Positions 22,501-34,036 of a stretch of 64,000 nt of DNA are shown here, piece by piece. A program made the position numbers and the translations under genes. The notes under the pieces were generated by a model, which was not told where the DNA came from, ran no database searches, and saw only the letters and a list, made by a program, of their open reading frames with translations. The first letter of the stretch is position 1. Each line of letters starts with the position of its first letter. Location of the stretch: NCBI GenBank assembly GCA_000328365.1, contig KB292163.1, forward strand, positions 133,043 to 197,042. Reading direction: 5' to 3'. This stretch comes from Capitella teleta (lineage: Eukaryota; Annelida; Polychaeta; Capitellidae).

Positions 22501-25500
22501 GAGGAATATAATAAATTTTCGCACTCTCTGTATTATATGAGGCCCATATACGCTGCGGATTGGAATCGTCAAAAATGAAAAACAGAAGAAATGAAAGAAA
22601 GTCTTGCAAAATGCCTTCATTTTCTATTAATGCTGATACATGTACATGGTATAAGGAGGCGAGCAGTTGGCCTCATTAAATATGTAAAATAATTATGAGG
22701 TTTAATCAGCCGAGGTAAAGGTGAAATTAGTCGTAATTAATTTTGATTTACATGTATTGTTTCTTCTGAAACAAGAATCATAACGGTCAATCTTCTAGAT
22801 CCGGAGCACAAGCCACTTTGGGGTTTCGCCCAGGGAGCCAATGACACTGAACCGTTGCCATGTCGATTGCTCGGATTCAAATGCTCTTTGACTTTGCTGT
22901 GGCGTTGCCTGTACGATTAAGCACTTGCTTTGTTTTCAATTCCGATGCATGACCCAAGTTCTGCCTGACGGGTCATGAATCTACGTTGCCGTCTTACACT
23001 CACAGGGTCACACCGCAGGGGCACTGAGGTCAAACTACTTGTGGTCTGTGCGAAGAGTTAATTTATTCTGCGATTTGGCTGACGATGATAGCTGATGCGG
23101 CCATCATAACGCATCTTCGACCGTTATGATGGATATCGCCCATGAAGAAATACTTGCTGCTCTTTGTGTTATTTATTAGTTTCATCTTGAGGATAGGGCT
23201 TTCAATTGTAGCACTGTTTTGTCCGCCGTCATCGTCGATTGCAAACAGCATACTTAGCAGATGATTCATAGATCAAGCATAAACTGAGCATTAGACATTG
23301 AGTGTGATTATTGGAAGGGCAGCGAAAACAACATGTTTCCTGGGTCACTATGTTGAAGTCATAATCCATTGTAATTCACATCAAGAGCACTGCATATTTC
23401 TCATGATCTCATATACTGTAGTTTCAAACACAAGAGACTGGCTTCCTGTAATATGTGCTGATGTTATTAGTGATATATTTCAAAATCAGCCATTATTCTG
23501 TCTCTTTAGCATACATCCCATTCCCAATGCTCCACAAATCCGCATGTGTAATACCGATTATTTCATTATTGATTATATAATATTTTATTTCTGATTTCTT
23601 CTCACAGCACCAAACAGCAATGAAGATAAGACAGACATGTGGTTCGGCGTCTCTGTCGCCAGCCAGAGGACCCCAGATGGAATGGCAGTGGTCTGTATGC
23701 TCAACTCAATGCTTCAACAAATATTAATATTTATTAAATTCAGGCTTGTGGCCACAGATACAAAGAGGTTGGCAGCACTTTCCGTTGGGGCATGGGCATG
23801 TGCATCAGTCTGTCAAATGCGCTTGACGGAGATCAGTTCTGGAATCCCTGCGGAGGATTGAGTACGGCGGGAGGCCACACAGAGTACGGCTTCTGTCAGT
23901 CTGGCTCCAGTGTAGCCGTCAATGCGGTACGATCACGCTCATTACATAGGCACATTGAAGAACGTTAAATTGTATTCAGGATGGCGACATAGCGTTTGGC
24001 ATTCCTGGTCCGTACGTGTGGAGAGGAGCAGTACTCAAGAACCGAATTGTTCAGTCACTCACAGAGTTTCAGGAGAATTACTGGAGTCCGGTTGAATCTC
24101 TCGATGAGCACGAAATTGGACCTGAGCCTGCAACCGATTACTATTCTTATCTTGGTGAGTATATTGTAGCGATTCTGTTGATCATAATGACTGTTTTCGT
24201 GCCCAGGAATGTCAGCTAAAATTGGTCGTGTAAACAATAAGACAATGTACATCGGAGGAGCCCCTCGCTCCAAGGACCTGGGCCAGGTGCTCATGTTCAG
24301 CCAGGACACAGCGAACAGGCGACTGAAGATCTCTGATGACAATTATTTGACGGGTGAACAGTTTGGCTCCAACTTCGGTCACGATTTTGCTGTGGTTGAT
24401 CTGAATAACGACAAGTGAGGGACCATCTATGCAATATTGTGAATTATTCAATGTTTATTATTATTCAATTATTCAATTATTTCAATTATTTAATTATTAT
24501 TATTTAATATTATTATTTAATTATTTAATTATTAATTATTTCAATTATTCTATTATTCAATGTTTGTAGAAATGAGGACATCGTGGTTGGAGCTCCGTTT
24601 TATTACGAGAAAGGAATTGGTGGCGCCATCTATGTGTTCATCAGTGGACCAAAGGTTTGTTGAACACTTACGGTTGCTGCATTCATAAGGGTTTTTTGCA
24701 TTGTCAGGGGGTGACTAGCGACACTGTGCCCATCAAGATCTACAGTAGGAGCATGAATACTTCCGAATGCACGCTCTTAGACTGTGAAAATGCCAGATTT
24801 GGCTTCAGTATCGCCAACATTGGAGATGTTGACAAGGATGGATTTCAGGGTAAGTTGGTTTTGTGATTATTTTAATTATATGTTATGTCACCAGGATATG
24901 TATATATTCACCAGGATTGGATGTTATGCACAAATTGGATTGGCTGAGCAATTCAGCAGCACAAAAATTGTTATAGGCCAGTGAGTCACGGGGGCCAATC
25001 CAATGTATGCATAAATATCCTTGTGAGTTTACCAGATTATGCCACGAATAATACCTTTAAACTTAAAGCCATGCAATTATCATCCGCCATCTTGTTTACT
25101 TATCTAATTTCACCCACAATTGTAACTATGATTAATCTACAGTATAATCTTGATATGTCAAACTCCCATAACTCGAATTGCTCTATAATTTCGAAGCCAT
25201 TTTGAATCCCTGAGTCCCTCCCTATACCTGTACATTGAATTTTGTAACTCCCGAATCCTATTCATGCTTACAATAGGTGTCAAAACAAGATGCACAGCCT
25301 CATTCAATGCGTTCATTTGTTGTCGCCATTGTTTAAAGACATGTAATGATTACAGAAATCTACAAAGAGTTGATCTTTTTAAATCTGCAATATCAGTGAA
25401 AATATAAAAGGCACACAAGAATTGAAAGAGGGATGGGTACTTGGTATATTTATGAGCGGAGGGCAGTGTTGGATGCTCATTTTATCTCTGCATGTACACT

Positions 25501-28500
25501 CATCATCGTGACTACGAAGAGAAAACTCAGCTCGACTCATTTTTTTCCATGCTTGATCAAAAATTTTTCTATCATGCTTGATCCATGTTACTATATCTTG
25601 AAGGCTCTATAACTCAAAGTGACTTCTATGATTCCTTGAAATTTGACATATTGAGATTATGCTGTACATTTTCATTTCCATATCTTTATAGACATTGCTG
25701 TAGGGGCTCCGTATGAGGGCAACGGTGCCGTCTACATCTTCAGAGGCGCGGCCAGTGGAATTGTCAAGGAGTATTCGCAGCGGATCTACGCAGATGACCT
25801 GCAGACCGCTCGTGAGATGAGGACGTTTGGGTACTCGCTGTCAGGGGGCATTGACATGGATAACAACTTCTACCCTGACCTTGCTGTTGGCGCATATGAA
25901 TCAGCAAAACTAGTCATTCTGAGGTCACGACCTGTGATCAATATAAACGCTGTTGTGCTGAGTATCCCTGAGAAGCTCAAACATGATATGAAGCGTTGTG
26001 CGACCACTGGCCTGGAGTGGGGTTGCTTTGAAATCCGCACCTGCTTCAAATACTCAGCTGAACCTAAGGACAGGTACGAGTGAACTGTTAATTAATTTAT
26101 GGGGCCGTAAATATCTCCTCCACTACTTCAGGTTTACAGATCGGTTGACAATTGAGTATAAACTAGAAGCTGAGAGGTTCACGGGTTTGAAAAGGTCGAG
26201 AGTTTTCTTTGAGGGCAAAAGTCAAACCGAGGGATATGTCTTGGAGAAGCAGATAAAACTGAACGCCCAGTCGGATCCACTCTTCAAGTGCAGACAACAC
26301 ACCGTTTATTTGAATGTGAGTCTCTTATGATAGCGTAACGTTTATTTCATCTGTATTTGCAGAGAAACAACCGGGATTTCTTGAACCCAATCGCTTTCCG
26401 GTTGAGTTACAAGCTGCTGGACATGGTGCCTCCAACCATGGTCCCTGGAATGGCACTGCCCGATATCAACGAATATCCTGTCCTCAATGAAAAGGCTTCA
26501 TCGCAAGTCTTCTTGGTACGATTACTTAAATTTAATGAATTGACAATTATTTTGCTGAGCCATTCCAACTGGATTGATTTCTTGATAAATTTGAATTAAT
26601 GTCACTAATTTTTTATTTATTTTTTTCAGGCTCAATTTGAGAAGAATTGTGGGGATGATAACATATGCAGGAGCAACCTGCATGTGAAAGGATTCTTTCA
26701 CATGGATGTGTGAGTGATGTGCTTGCTGTTATTGGACAAATGCGTCATTCTTTGATTAACAGAGATCAGAACGAAGATTACGTTCTGCGAGTAGGAGAGG
26801 GCAACGAACTTGAGCTTTTTATTCAGCTGAGCAACAATGCTGAGGACGCGCATGAAGCAACGCTTGCACTGGAGATGCCTCCCCACGTCTTCTACAAGGG
26901 AATCAACACAAATGTCAGTTCTCATCCTAAGCCTAATTGCAAATGTTTAATGCAATCTTCTTTCTTTTTTTTGCAGGATAAAGATTTGTCCTGCATTCCT
27001 ACTGGACAGAGAGTGTCTTGCCAGGTTGGTTGATATTTGGTGGATATTTGGTTGAAATAATATTGATATGGTTGATTTTAGGTTGGCAACCCTATGAAAC
27101 AGCACCACCAAACTGAGTTTTCTGTGAGACTGGAATTGGAAGGAGTGCACTCATCTATGGATATTCTTAAATTCATGCTCTGGCTGAACACGTAAGCTAA
27201 TGTATCTCTCCATTACTGTGCTGATTAGTGAAATATTGTAGAACAAGCGCAGAGATTGATCCTGTTGATGACATGGATGAAGTGAATGTGAGGATCATAG
27301 TGGAGACGGACCTCCTTGTGCGAGGGTAAGCAGCTTCCTTCAGCTCAAGCAGCATTCTCTGCATTTCTGCCCTTAGCTTCGGTTTGCCCGGTGAGGTTGA
27401 GTACAGTGGAGAAGTCGTTGGTGAGAGCGCAATTCGGTTTGAGGATGAGATCGGCCTGTCAATCACTCACATCTACGAGGTCAGTTTCCCTGACCCCTGA
27501 CTTCATCTCAACTGCTGCTGTTTCAGGTGAAGAACGTTGGTCTGGGCGTTGTGTCCAATTCTACAGTTTTCATTAACTGGCCGTTTGAGCTGGCCAGCGA
27601 CTACGCCCACGGAAAGCACCTCCTGTACATGATGGACTTCCCTGAGGTCACTGACTTCATCTTGTTTTGGTTGCGTCATTTGCGTGTTGCTTGTGTTGCA
27701 GATCCAGCCACCAGCACGCTGCATTGTACCCAATGACCTTGTCAATCCTCTGGGTGTTATCGTGAGTTACAACCAAGATGAAATGTCGCATGCGTTTGAT
27801 TCAATGTCTTTGGTTTACCTACAGCGTGTGGAGCCTCCTGCTGCAGTCTATGATCCTGTGAGTGATTGCTTTTTTTTTATTCTGAATGACCGCAATGTTG
27901 TCTCTCAGTCCAATCCAGATAACAGCAACATCACGTTCATTGAGGCGAACGCTCGTAGCAAGAGAGACAGTCAATCTTTCAGCACAGAAAGCTTCCAAGA
28001 CGCCAATGGTCGGGAAATGAAAGTGGTCACTCTCGTGAGTTGAATTCTCTGCTTTTGGTTGATTGTTGGTTGACATTTGGCTGATATCAGGATTGCGACA
28101 ATGGTGGCGCCAAGTGCATCCGCTTCCCCTGCCACATTGGACGTCTTTCTCGAACTGATCGCAATTCGGTCAGCATAAAGATCCACGCTCGCCTCTGGAA
28201 CAGTACTTTCCTTGAAGACTTCAGAGATGTTGATCAAGTGCGAATATTCTCAAAGGCGCAGATATACATCGACCCCAAATTGAACGTGAAGCAGCTCAAC
28301 TCCGCAAACGATGTGGCTAGTGTAAGTTCAGACAATTCTTCCTTTCCAAATTTTTACTGACAAAATCGTGGGACAATTTGTCACAAATTCCAGAACACAA
28401 GTTATTATTTATTTCCAATATTTCGCCACTTTTCTTCGACAGGCAATGACCCTTGCCAGACCAGCGTTGGTGGTGACAGCACAGAAGGAAGTGCCACTCT

Positions 28501-29324
28501 GGGTCATTATACTTTCTGTGTGTGCCGGAATCTTACTCCTCATCATCCTGATCATAATTCTGTGGAGGGTGAGAATTCTTCTCCTTTTCTCTTCTTATTT
28601 CTCTCTCTTTCTCTTGGGAACTCTTGTGTTTTTACTCAAAAGGTGGGTTTCATTAATGATAATGATCTGACCGTGTTGAGGTGAGCCTTCAATAATTGTA
28701 ACACTAACTTGTATCGGCCATTTAACCATTTTAGTTCATGTAGTGTCGGTGTGAATGGTGGTGGCGGAGTGCTCACTGTGCTCGTCTCAAGGTTAGCGCT
28801 GGTCATTACCAGTGCATATGATCCCAAACAAGATCTCACTCTGTTTTATGTTGCGAAAAGTGGAGTCGTACATGTCGATCTCTTGCATCGCATTCCGTGT
28901 GGAATCGTGCTCTTGAACCCTTTTCTTTCTCTTTTGCTGAACACAATTTTCCCTTTTCTTTTTCTTTTGTTGAACACAATTTTCCCTTTTCTTTTTCTTT
29001 TGTTGAACACAATTTTCCCTTTTCTTTTTCTTTTGTTGAACACAATTTTCCCTTTTCTTTTTCTTTTGTTGAACACAATTTTCCCTTTTCTTTTTCTTTT
29101 GTTGAACACAATTTTCCTTTTCTTTTTCTTTTGTTGAACACAATTTTCCCTTTTCTTTCTCTTTTGCTGAACACAATTTTCCCTTTTCTTTCTCTTTTGC
29201 TGAACACAATTTTCTCTTGCAGTGCGGTTTCTTCAAGAGGAGCTCGCATGAAGAGATGACCAAACACCAGGCCAACTTGGAGAAACGCGACAAGAAAGAG
29301 CCACTCAATTATTACTATGACTAA
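13549..29324 (+). CDS. Integrin alpha, laminin-receptor type (alpha3/6/7, PS1-like), 24 exons
   Basis: Single-pass receptor subunit that pairs with an integrin beta chain to bind matrix. Exons: 13549-13733, 19967-20112, 23608-23690, 23744-23926, 23980-24154, 24207-24414, 24570-24654, 24708-24849, 25692-26073, 26132-26315, 26363-26515, 26630-26709, 26763-26913, 26977-27024, 27082-27191, 27242-27325, 27377-27479, 27527-27646, 27702-27761, 27825-27857, 27909-28034, 28091-28321, 28443-28568, 29223-29324. They total 3,300 nt, 1,099 aa, all phases consistent. Seen: signal peptide 1-23, then FNLDTKVPIV; seven-blade propeller with Ca loops DLNNDKNED (322-330), DVDKDGFQD (395-403), DMDNNFYPD (457-465); furin site RSKR (921-924); RLWNSTFLE as in alpha6/7; membrane helix about 1043-1064; CGFFKR at 1067-1072; short tail ending NYYYD. 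No I domain. Confidence 0.95.
13734..19966. other. Integrin intron 1 (6.2 kb), no gene seen
   Basis: Mostly unique-looking DNA of moderate GC with many TAAT and ATTA words and few recognisable repeats. Open frames at 14796-15177, 15824-16206 and 17037-17432 overlap on opposite strands and lack family motifs, so I do not call them. The low repeat content beside the repeat-filled PYM intron suggests retained regulatory sequence, which is inference. Confidence 0.45.
20113..23607. other. Integrin intron 2 (3.5 kb), no gene seen
   Basis: Unique-looking intronic DNA. One perfect 11-bp hairpin (23101-23132) stands out. No transposon or coding signal is recognised. Confidence 0.45.
23101..23132. repeat. 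Perfect 11-bp inverted repeat containing CGTTATGA
   Basis: CCATCATAACG (23101-23111) and its exact complement CGTTATGATGG (23122-23132) flank a 10-nt loop in integrin intron 2. Both arms contain the dispersed CGTTATGA word described in the findings. Confidence 0.7.
24452..24562. repeat. AT-rich low-complexity tract (AATTATT-like)
   Basis: Degenerate run of AATTATT, TTAATTATT and ATTATT units that fills most of integrin intron 6 (155 nt). It explains why this intron is longer than its ~50-nt neighbours. Confidence 0.8.
24850..25691. other. Integrin intron 8 (842 nt), nothing recognised
   Basis: AT-rich intronic DNA between propeller exons, without repeats or frames I can support. Confidence 0.5.
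28569..28915. other. Integrin intron 23, part before the minisatellite
   Basis: An AG...GT-bounded 38-nt segment occurs near 28643-28680 but would put the last exon out of frame, so it is not called as an exon. Nothing else is seen. Confidence 0.4.
28916..29222 (+). repeat. 33-bp minisatellite ending at the last integrin splice acceptor
   Basis: Nine copies of a 33-bp unit, core TTGAACACAATTTTCCC plus a T/C-rich remainder (one spacing is 32). The first and the last two copies read GCTGAAC, the middle six GTTGAAC. The final copy runs straight into the acceptor TCTCTTGCAG of exon 24, so that unit supplies the likely branch site (CTGAAC) and pyrimidine tract of intron 23, and the upstream copies repeat both without an AG. 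Because 33 is divisible by 3, the array keeps long spurious frames open on both strands. Confidence 0.9.
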
Positions 29325-30765
29325 AAACCAAACTATTTTTGCATATTTCTCACATCAGCATCTCATGAATATTCATTACCTCATTTGCATATCTGTTCAA
29401 AAAGATACAAACTGTAGTAAACTATGCAGCAGCTTATAATTATGAATGGAAAAAAATTAACCATCTGATTAGGCGTAGTCATTATGTCAGTCTGTTCTTA
29501 CATAATGAGCCTGGAGAGGGGGAGTGGTGCTAGCTTGCAAATTAGATGTTGTTTTGGTCAGTGATTACTAATTAGCTGCTGAATTAATTACGATGAAAAA
29601 GGTATCTGTGCTAAACTGTTGAATCTCTTATTTGGGTAACTGCTAAATAGATGCTTTAATTAATTTGGACAATTTCAATGTGAGCAACAGATGTAGCTCG
29701 GTATATAACTATAAAATCAGTGTTTCTATGGAGATTCTGTGATAAAACAGGAGCCTTGTTCTTAGGATGACAATGAGACTTTTTTTTCTTCTCTGCAATT
29801 TTGGTTCGTGCCATCTCAACGAAAATTATGAAAAGTATTCCAACAAGGTTCTGTCTTCTCATCTTAGTCAAATGGCATTTAAATATTATATAACTCACCT
29901 TTGCCATGACAATTTTGTTGTTACCCTTTCTCTTCAGAGAATTTCAGGCATTTTCACAAGTGTGAAAGTTTGGTTTTTATTACTTAAATTTTTCATAAAT
30001 TAACTATCAAAAGATGAGGAGTTTCCGCTTGCCCTAATTCCATTTAATCATTACCATGTGTATATCCGTCATTCTCATTATTTGGACTTTTGAAAAGTCG
30101 TTTTCATTTTTATAAAACCCCTTTTATTATTTTTCAAAAGGTCACAAGTACACTAGGCAGTTTGTCAGTATGTGTATTTTTATTAATTTTTTTTTTTTTT
30201 GTAAGTTGTATGAGAACTTTTGAATGCAATTCATGTGATTAACTGATTTTTTTTTTTAAGCTTAATTGCAAATTCTTGTTCATTATGTGTATTTTATATA
30301 TTTTAGCCAGTATATTCTGTATCTATATCAATTTGCTTATACGGCATAAATGTATATAATGTTTTAGGCGAATTTATGTTTTTTAAATCTTATTTCTGGA
30401 TGCGTGAGGTTGTGAGGGCATTTTGTCTGATGTAAGTTTTTATTCTTTCTTCTATCGTTCAATTCGTTGAAGAGATTTTAGAGATTTTATCTGATGCAAA
30501 GTTTGTTTTGAATGAGGAAGGTTCTGCAATGTTCCTGAGTGCCAGTATTTTGAATATGATTAAAAATGATGATTATACATATTTTCTCATTATGCTTTTT
30601 CCTGATTTGAATCTTTCATTTCATTATACGGTATGTGGCAGTCCACTCTATCCCTGTCAGTTGAAGAAAGGGGCCCGCCCATATTATATAAATCTTCTGA
30701 TATTACGCACTAATTTTTATGGCCCCTGAAGGTTCGTAATAACGAGCTTTGACTGTAGTTTTAAT
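29325..30765. other. Integrin 3' flank; pogo-type end at about 30725-30755
   Basis: AT-rich 3' UTR and intergenic DNA. I find no convincing AATAAA close to the stop codon. Near the right edge the sequence GAGCTTTGACTG followed by TA (ending at 30755) resembles the outer end of a pogo/Tigger element like the one at 3724; no matching left end is seen. Confidence 0.45.
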
Positions 30766-30920
30766 CTTCGGTGACTGTAGTTTTGATCTTCGGTGACTGC
30801 AGTGCTGTCCAACTGTGTAACAAAGCTCGGCGCTGTGTACAATATGGCACTAGTGTCTATGGTGGTATGCGCCTGTATCACCCGAATGGGTTGGGTGGAG
30901 CCCTACGACCCCATCATGCC
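30766..30920 (+). mobile_element. SINE copy E, body only
   Basis: Matches the SINE body from CTTCGGTGACTG through CTATGGTGGTATGC to GGGTTGGGTGGAGCC, but lacks the tRNA-like head and the middle of the body. Its first bases are duplicated as a 21-bp tandem (30755-30797) that merges with the adjacent pogo-type end. Confidence 0.75.
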
Positions 30921-31512
30921 TCATGCCCGCCCATGAGAGTTGATAACTCACCAAGGCTCAACAAACTATGAACTAGGTACTATGGTACCCACTGCCCAGT
31001 CATTCCAACTGCTCAAGCTTCCAATCATAACGCATACTCATTTCATGGCACTCCCGAATGCGTTATGAAAGTAAGAAATCATAACGTTATAACGATCGGA
31101 CTTTGTCCTGATATAAAAGGACTTTTAAATCTTTTGACCTGACCTAATCTGACTTGGGTTCACAATTTTGTACCTGAACGGTGAAGAGGAAGTTCGAATG
31201 AAAAATACAATAGTACTAATTAAATAATTAGTGCTCGTGGCTCACAGCCTCGCGACCCATCAATTGTATCTTGCAGTCACTTTGAAAGTTTTTCGAAGAG
31301 ACTATCAAAAGTAGTGTAAAGTTAACAGAAGCAATTGCAAATGCATTTGGCCCCTAATTGCGAAATTAGTAGACATACATATAAATTCTTTGGAAAAGGT
31401 CCATATTGTATCCGATTACATGTATATGTCGTGATAACAGACTATACTGGGGTCCGTCATCAGCTGTTGCCCTGTTGCCCACAGTCGGCACAGACTTTCA
31501 CTGTGTGAGTGA
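30921..31512. other. Intergenic DNA with three CGTTATGA words
   Basis: No gene. CGTTATGA or its complement occurs at 31025-31032, 31061-31068 and 31079-31086. Otherwise plain sequence. Confidence 0.45.
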
Positions 31513-31793
31513 GTGATGGGGTTTTACGGCTCCACCCAATCCGATCGGATGATACGGGCGCCAGAACAGAAGGCCCGGGACCGGGGTTTCCCCCTACTCT
31601 TATCGATAAATCCCAAGGGTTCTTTATCCTGCATACCACCATAGACAGTAGTATTACAATTATAACGAATTACAATTATAATTCACAATCATAACGCCCG
31701 TGGTCTGATCGGGTCTCGAACCCGGGACCTCGACCCCCACGGTCGGCATTGGATTGTAGTCAGCGGTTTAACCCACTGAGCTATCCGGTGCGG
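31513..31793 (-). mobile_element. SINE copy B, internally deleted
   Basis: Minus-strand copy with an intact tRNA-like head (B box GGGTTCGAGACCC, A box TAGCTCAGTGGGTTAA) and tail. The body segment from CTTCGGTGAC to CTGTGTA is missing, a clean deletion of about 50 bp. Confidence 0.85.
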
Positions 31794-32790
31794 TGAAAAT
31801 CGTGTCAAATATTATGATCGAGACCCACATCGTCACTGCACCGAATATTCTAGAGCTCCGGGAAAGCTCTAGAAATCAGTGATGTTACTGATTGTTATGC
31901 TTCAAACAGAATTTAATTATTCCTATAAACGACGAAATGGCAGTGTTTTTTTTTTTGTTTTTTTTTTGTTGTTTTTTTTTTTGGGGGGGGGGGGTTTCAC
32001 AACAGTTGGTCAACAGTCACACTTTCCCCATTAAGACAGTGGGCAATTATCACCGCCTAATGATTAGTTTATTTTTCCAATAACTCCATCATTTTTAACC
32101 TATTTTCATCTGGTTTGAAGTTCTGAGTTCAGGGTTCTCTATTCTATGCACTGGGCATCATAGTTTGCCTGAAGAACTAAGTTAATTTTTTTTTCACACG
32201 TTCTAGTAGAATCTTTGACAGCACGTCGCTGCATCGATGGATTTGGTGGATGTCGTCAACTTGCATAAATCCTCAGTTCCAATCGAACTGAGCACCACAT
32301 ACTAGCATAAATAAATACATTTAATACATTGTATATAGTATATATACTGAACTCTGCTCAAGACATTGACGCTTGTTTGTTTGCGTTAAAAGTCCATCGC
32401 GAATTGTACATCATATAAGAAATTAGACATTTAGAGTATGCACGTAGAATTGGCGAATAACTTTAATAATGTTCAGGGTTAGCAGTACATACATACATAC
32501 ACTCTAAATTCAGATTACTAATATAAATAATGAAGAAGAACCAGCATTGTAATTCTAAACACAAATTTAACCGTGGAAACTCATGGAAAGAACTGCCATT
32601 ATAAACCATGGATACTTCCGCGTGCCTGGAGAACGACTTTGAACCTAGTAGCAACATCTGTAAACAGCGTCTGGAGATGTCAGTTTTCTCTTAGCGAATG
32701 GATTAAAAACAAGTGTCGCCGTTCTCCTTCTAAATTTCCGCCAGAAGAATCAGTTTCTACTCTAACTCTGATCTCGCGAATATAAAGAAA
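31794..32790. other. Upstream flank of the coiled-coil gene
   Basis: Intergenic DNA with a T-rich then G-rich homopolymer block (31945-31994). TATAAAG occurs at 32781-32787, directly before the ATG at 32791 and so too close to act as its TATA box if that ATG is used. No other feature. Confidence 0.4.
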
Positions 32791-33411
32791 ATGAAAGGCG
32801 TGCAGGCGTTCCTCGTCCTCCTGATCAGCAGCTCCACAGTTGCAGCAGATCAGGACGCGTGTTGCTATGTCGCCGCTGGCATCGTCAGCGATTTCTCTCG
32901 CGTTCACCTGGAGTCTTTGGACAGAGTGGCTCAAACAGCGGAAGCGAGATACCTGCAACTACAGCAATCCATCCAACTGGCAGATTCGCAGCGATCGGTT
33001 CTGAGCGCCCGCTTGGCACACACCAGCCAACAATGCGGAACTAACTTCACTGCCGTGACACGTGAGCTGTCTCTTTTGGGAGACCAACTGGCTGACACCA
33101 CACAGCAGTGTAAAGCCAACTGCACCGCCACGACCGATCGACTGTTGGTTTTGGGTGAAAGACTCGCGCAAACGGAGCAACGACGCAGCGATGACGCAAC
33201 TAACACCCAACTGATGAATTCAGAAATGCGGGCGGAGCTGAACCAGCTGCAACAGGCAATGGAAACGCAGCGAGATCAAATCAATCAGCTGCAGGATGCT
33301 CTGGCACGATTGACCCTTCAGGTGAATGAACCACCACGGCCGGTGCGGCAACCACTCAGGCCCAGTACTCGTCCACTGCGTCGACGGAGACCCAGTCGAT
33401 TGATGGTTTGA
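32791..33411 (+). CDS. Secreted coiled-coil protein with 25-residue Cys/Asn repeats (unknown)
   Basis: Intact single-exon frame, 206 aa, beginning with a clear signal peptide (1-19: hydrophobic core AFLVLLISSS, cut near AA-DQ). Cys 24-25 follow. From about 40 to 180 the chain is helical and coiled-coil-like, rich in Leu, Gln, Ala and Glu. Inside it is a 25-residue repeat: LAHTSQQC-x2-NFTAVT (75-90) and LADTTQQC-x2-NCTATT (100-115), with a third partial LAQTEQ (125-130). Each full unit carries a Cys and an N-glycosylation sequon (NFT at 85, NCT at 110). The C-terminus (181-206) is Pro/Arg-rich and strongly basic. I do not recognise the family. Composition and repeat conservation argue for a real gene; upstream untranslated exons are possible. 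Confidence 0.7.
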   Translation: MKGVQAFLVLLISSSTVAADQDACCYVAAGIVSDFSRVHLESLDRVAQTAEARYLQLQQSIQLADSQRSVLSARLAHTSQQCGTNFTAVTRELSLLGDQLADTTQQCKANCTATTDRLLVLGERLAQTEQRRSDDATNTQLMNSEMRAELNQLQQAMETQRDQINQLQDALARLTLQVNEPPRPVRQPLRPSTRPLRRRRPSRLMV

Positions 33412-33448
33412 CCTCTGACCGCTCAACCGCTAGTCGGTGGAGTTTGAA

Positions 33449-33559
33449 CGTTATGATCCGGAATGTTCGCTATTGTGGGCGTGAAGGACGTTATGAATGA
33501 CGCTCAGACTCAGTGCTCTATGCAATTGTTACGTTATGATATTTTTGTGTACGTTATGA
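33449..33559 (+). repeat. Cluster of four CGTTATGA words
   Basis: CGTTATGA occurs at 33449, 33489, 33532 and 33552, all on the plus strand, in the presumed 3' UTR just after the coiled-coil gene. The surrounding bases differ, so this is not a simple tandem repeat. Confidence 0.6.
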
Positions 33560-34036
33560 AAATGTATCCGGGCGCTTTTTTCAGTGTTGTCTAAACAAGT
33601 TCGTCAAGAGGCTGCTTTGTATTCATTCCACTACAGATCCTGGCAAACATTGAGCGACCAGTGAGACACCGTTTCGGAGGTTACAAGAGCTGCTTTACAT
33701 TTCATTGATTAAAATTCGATCCTGATTTCAAATTTTATTTCATAATTATAATTAGGCCTATACCGGTATTTATACCGGCGGAAATTGGTGTCGTCGAGGA
33801 TTTAAGCTTCGCGAACTTCTTGTACTGCTTTGGTGTACTGATACATGCATCATGAAGCTTGCAACCAAAGATCTACTTAAGTTTCTGTTTGATCGAAAGA
33901 GACTCGCTTGCATCTGATGAGGTATGCGCCAGTGGTAGGCTTTCAATGCAATGAATTTCATATAATACATTTTACACACTCCATGCTACATATTACTACG
34001 TAATTGTAGCCACAGTAGTTCTCGGAAGGTTGGGGA

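Noticed and set aside
28643-28680. Possible alternative cytoplasmic exon of the integrin
   Set aside because: The 38-nt segment has AG and GT borders but would shift the GFFKR exon out of frame, and its sequence resembles no integrin tail.
28709-29308. Long open frames on both strands with 11-residue repeats
   Set aside because: They are produced by the 33-bp intronic minisatellite, whose period is a multiple of three; the region is integrin intron 23.
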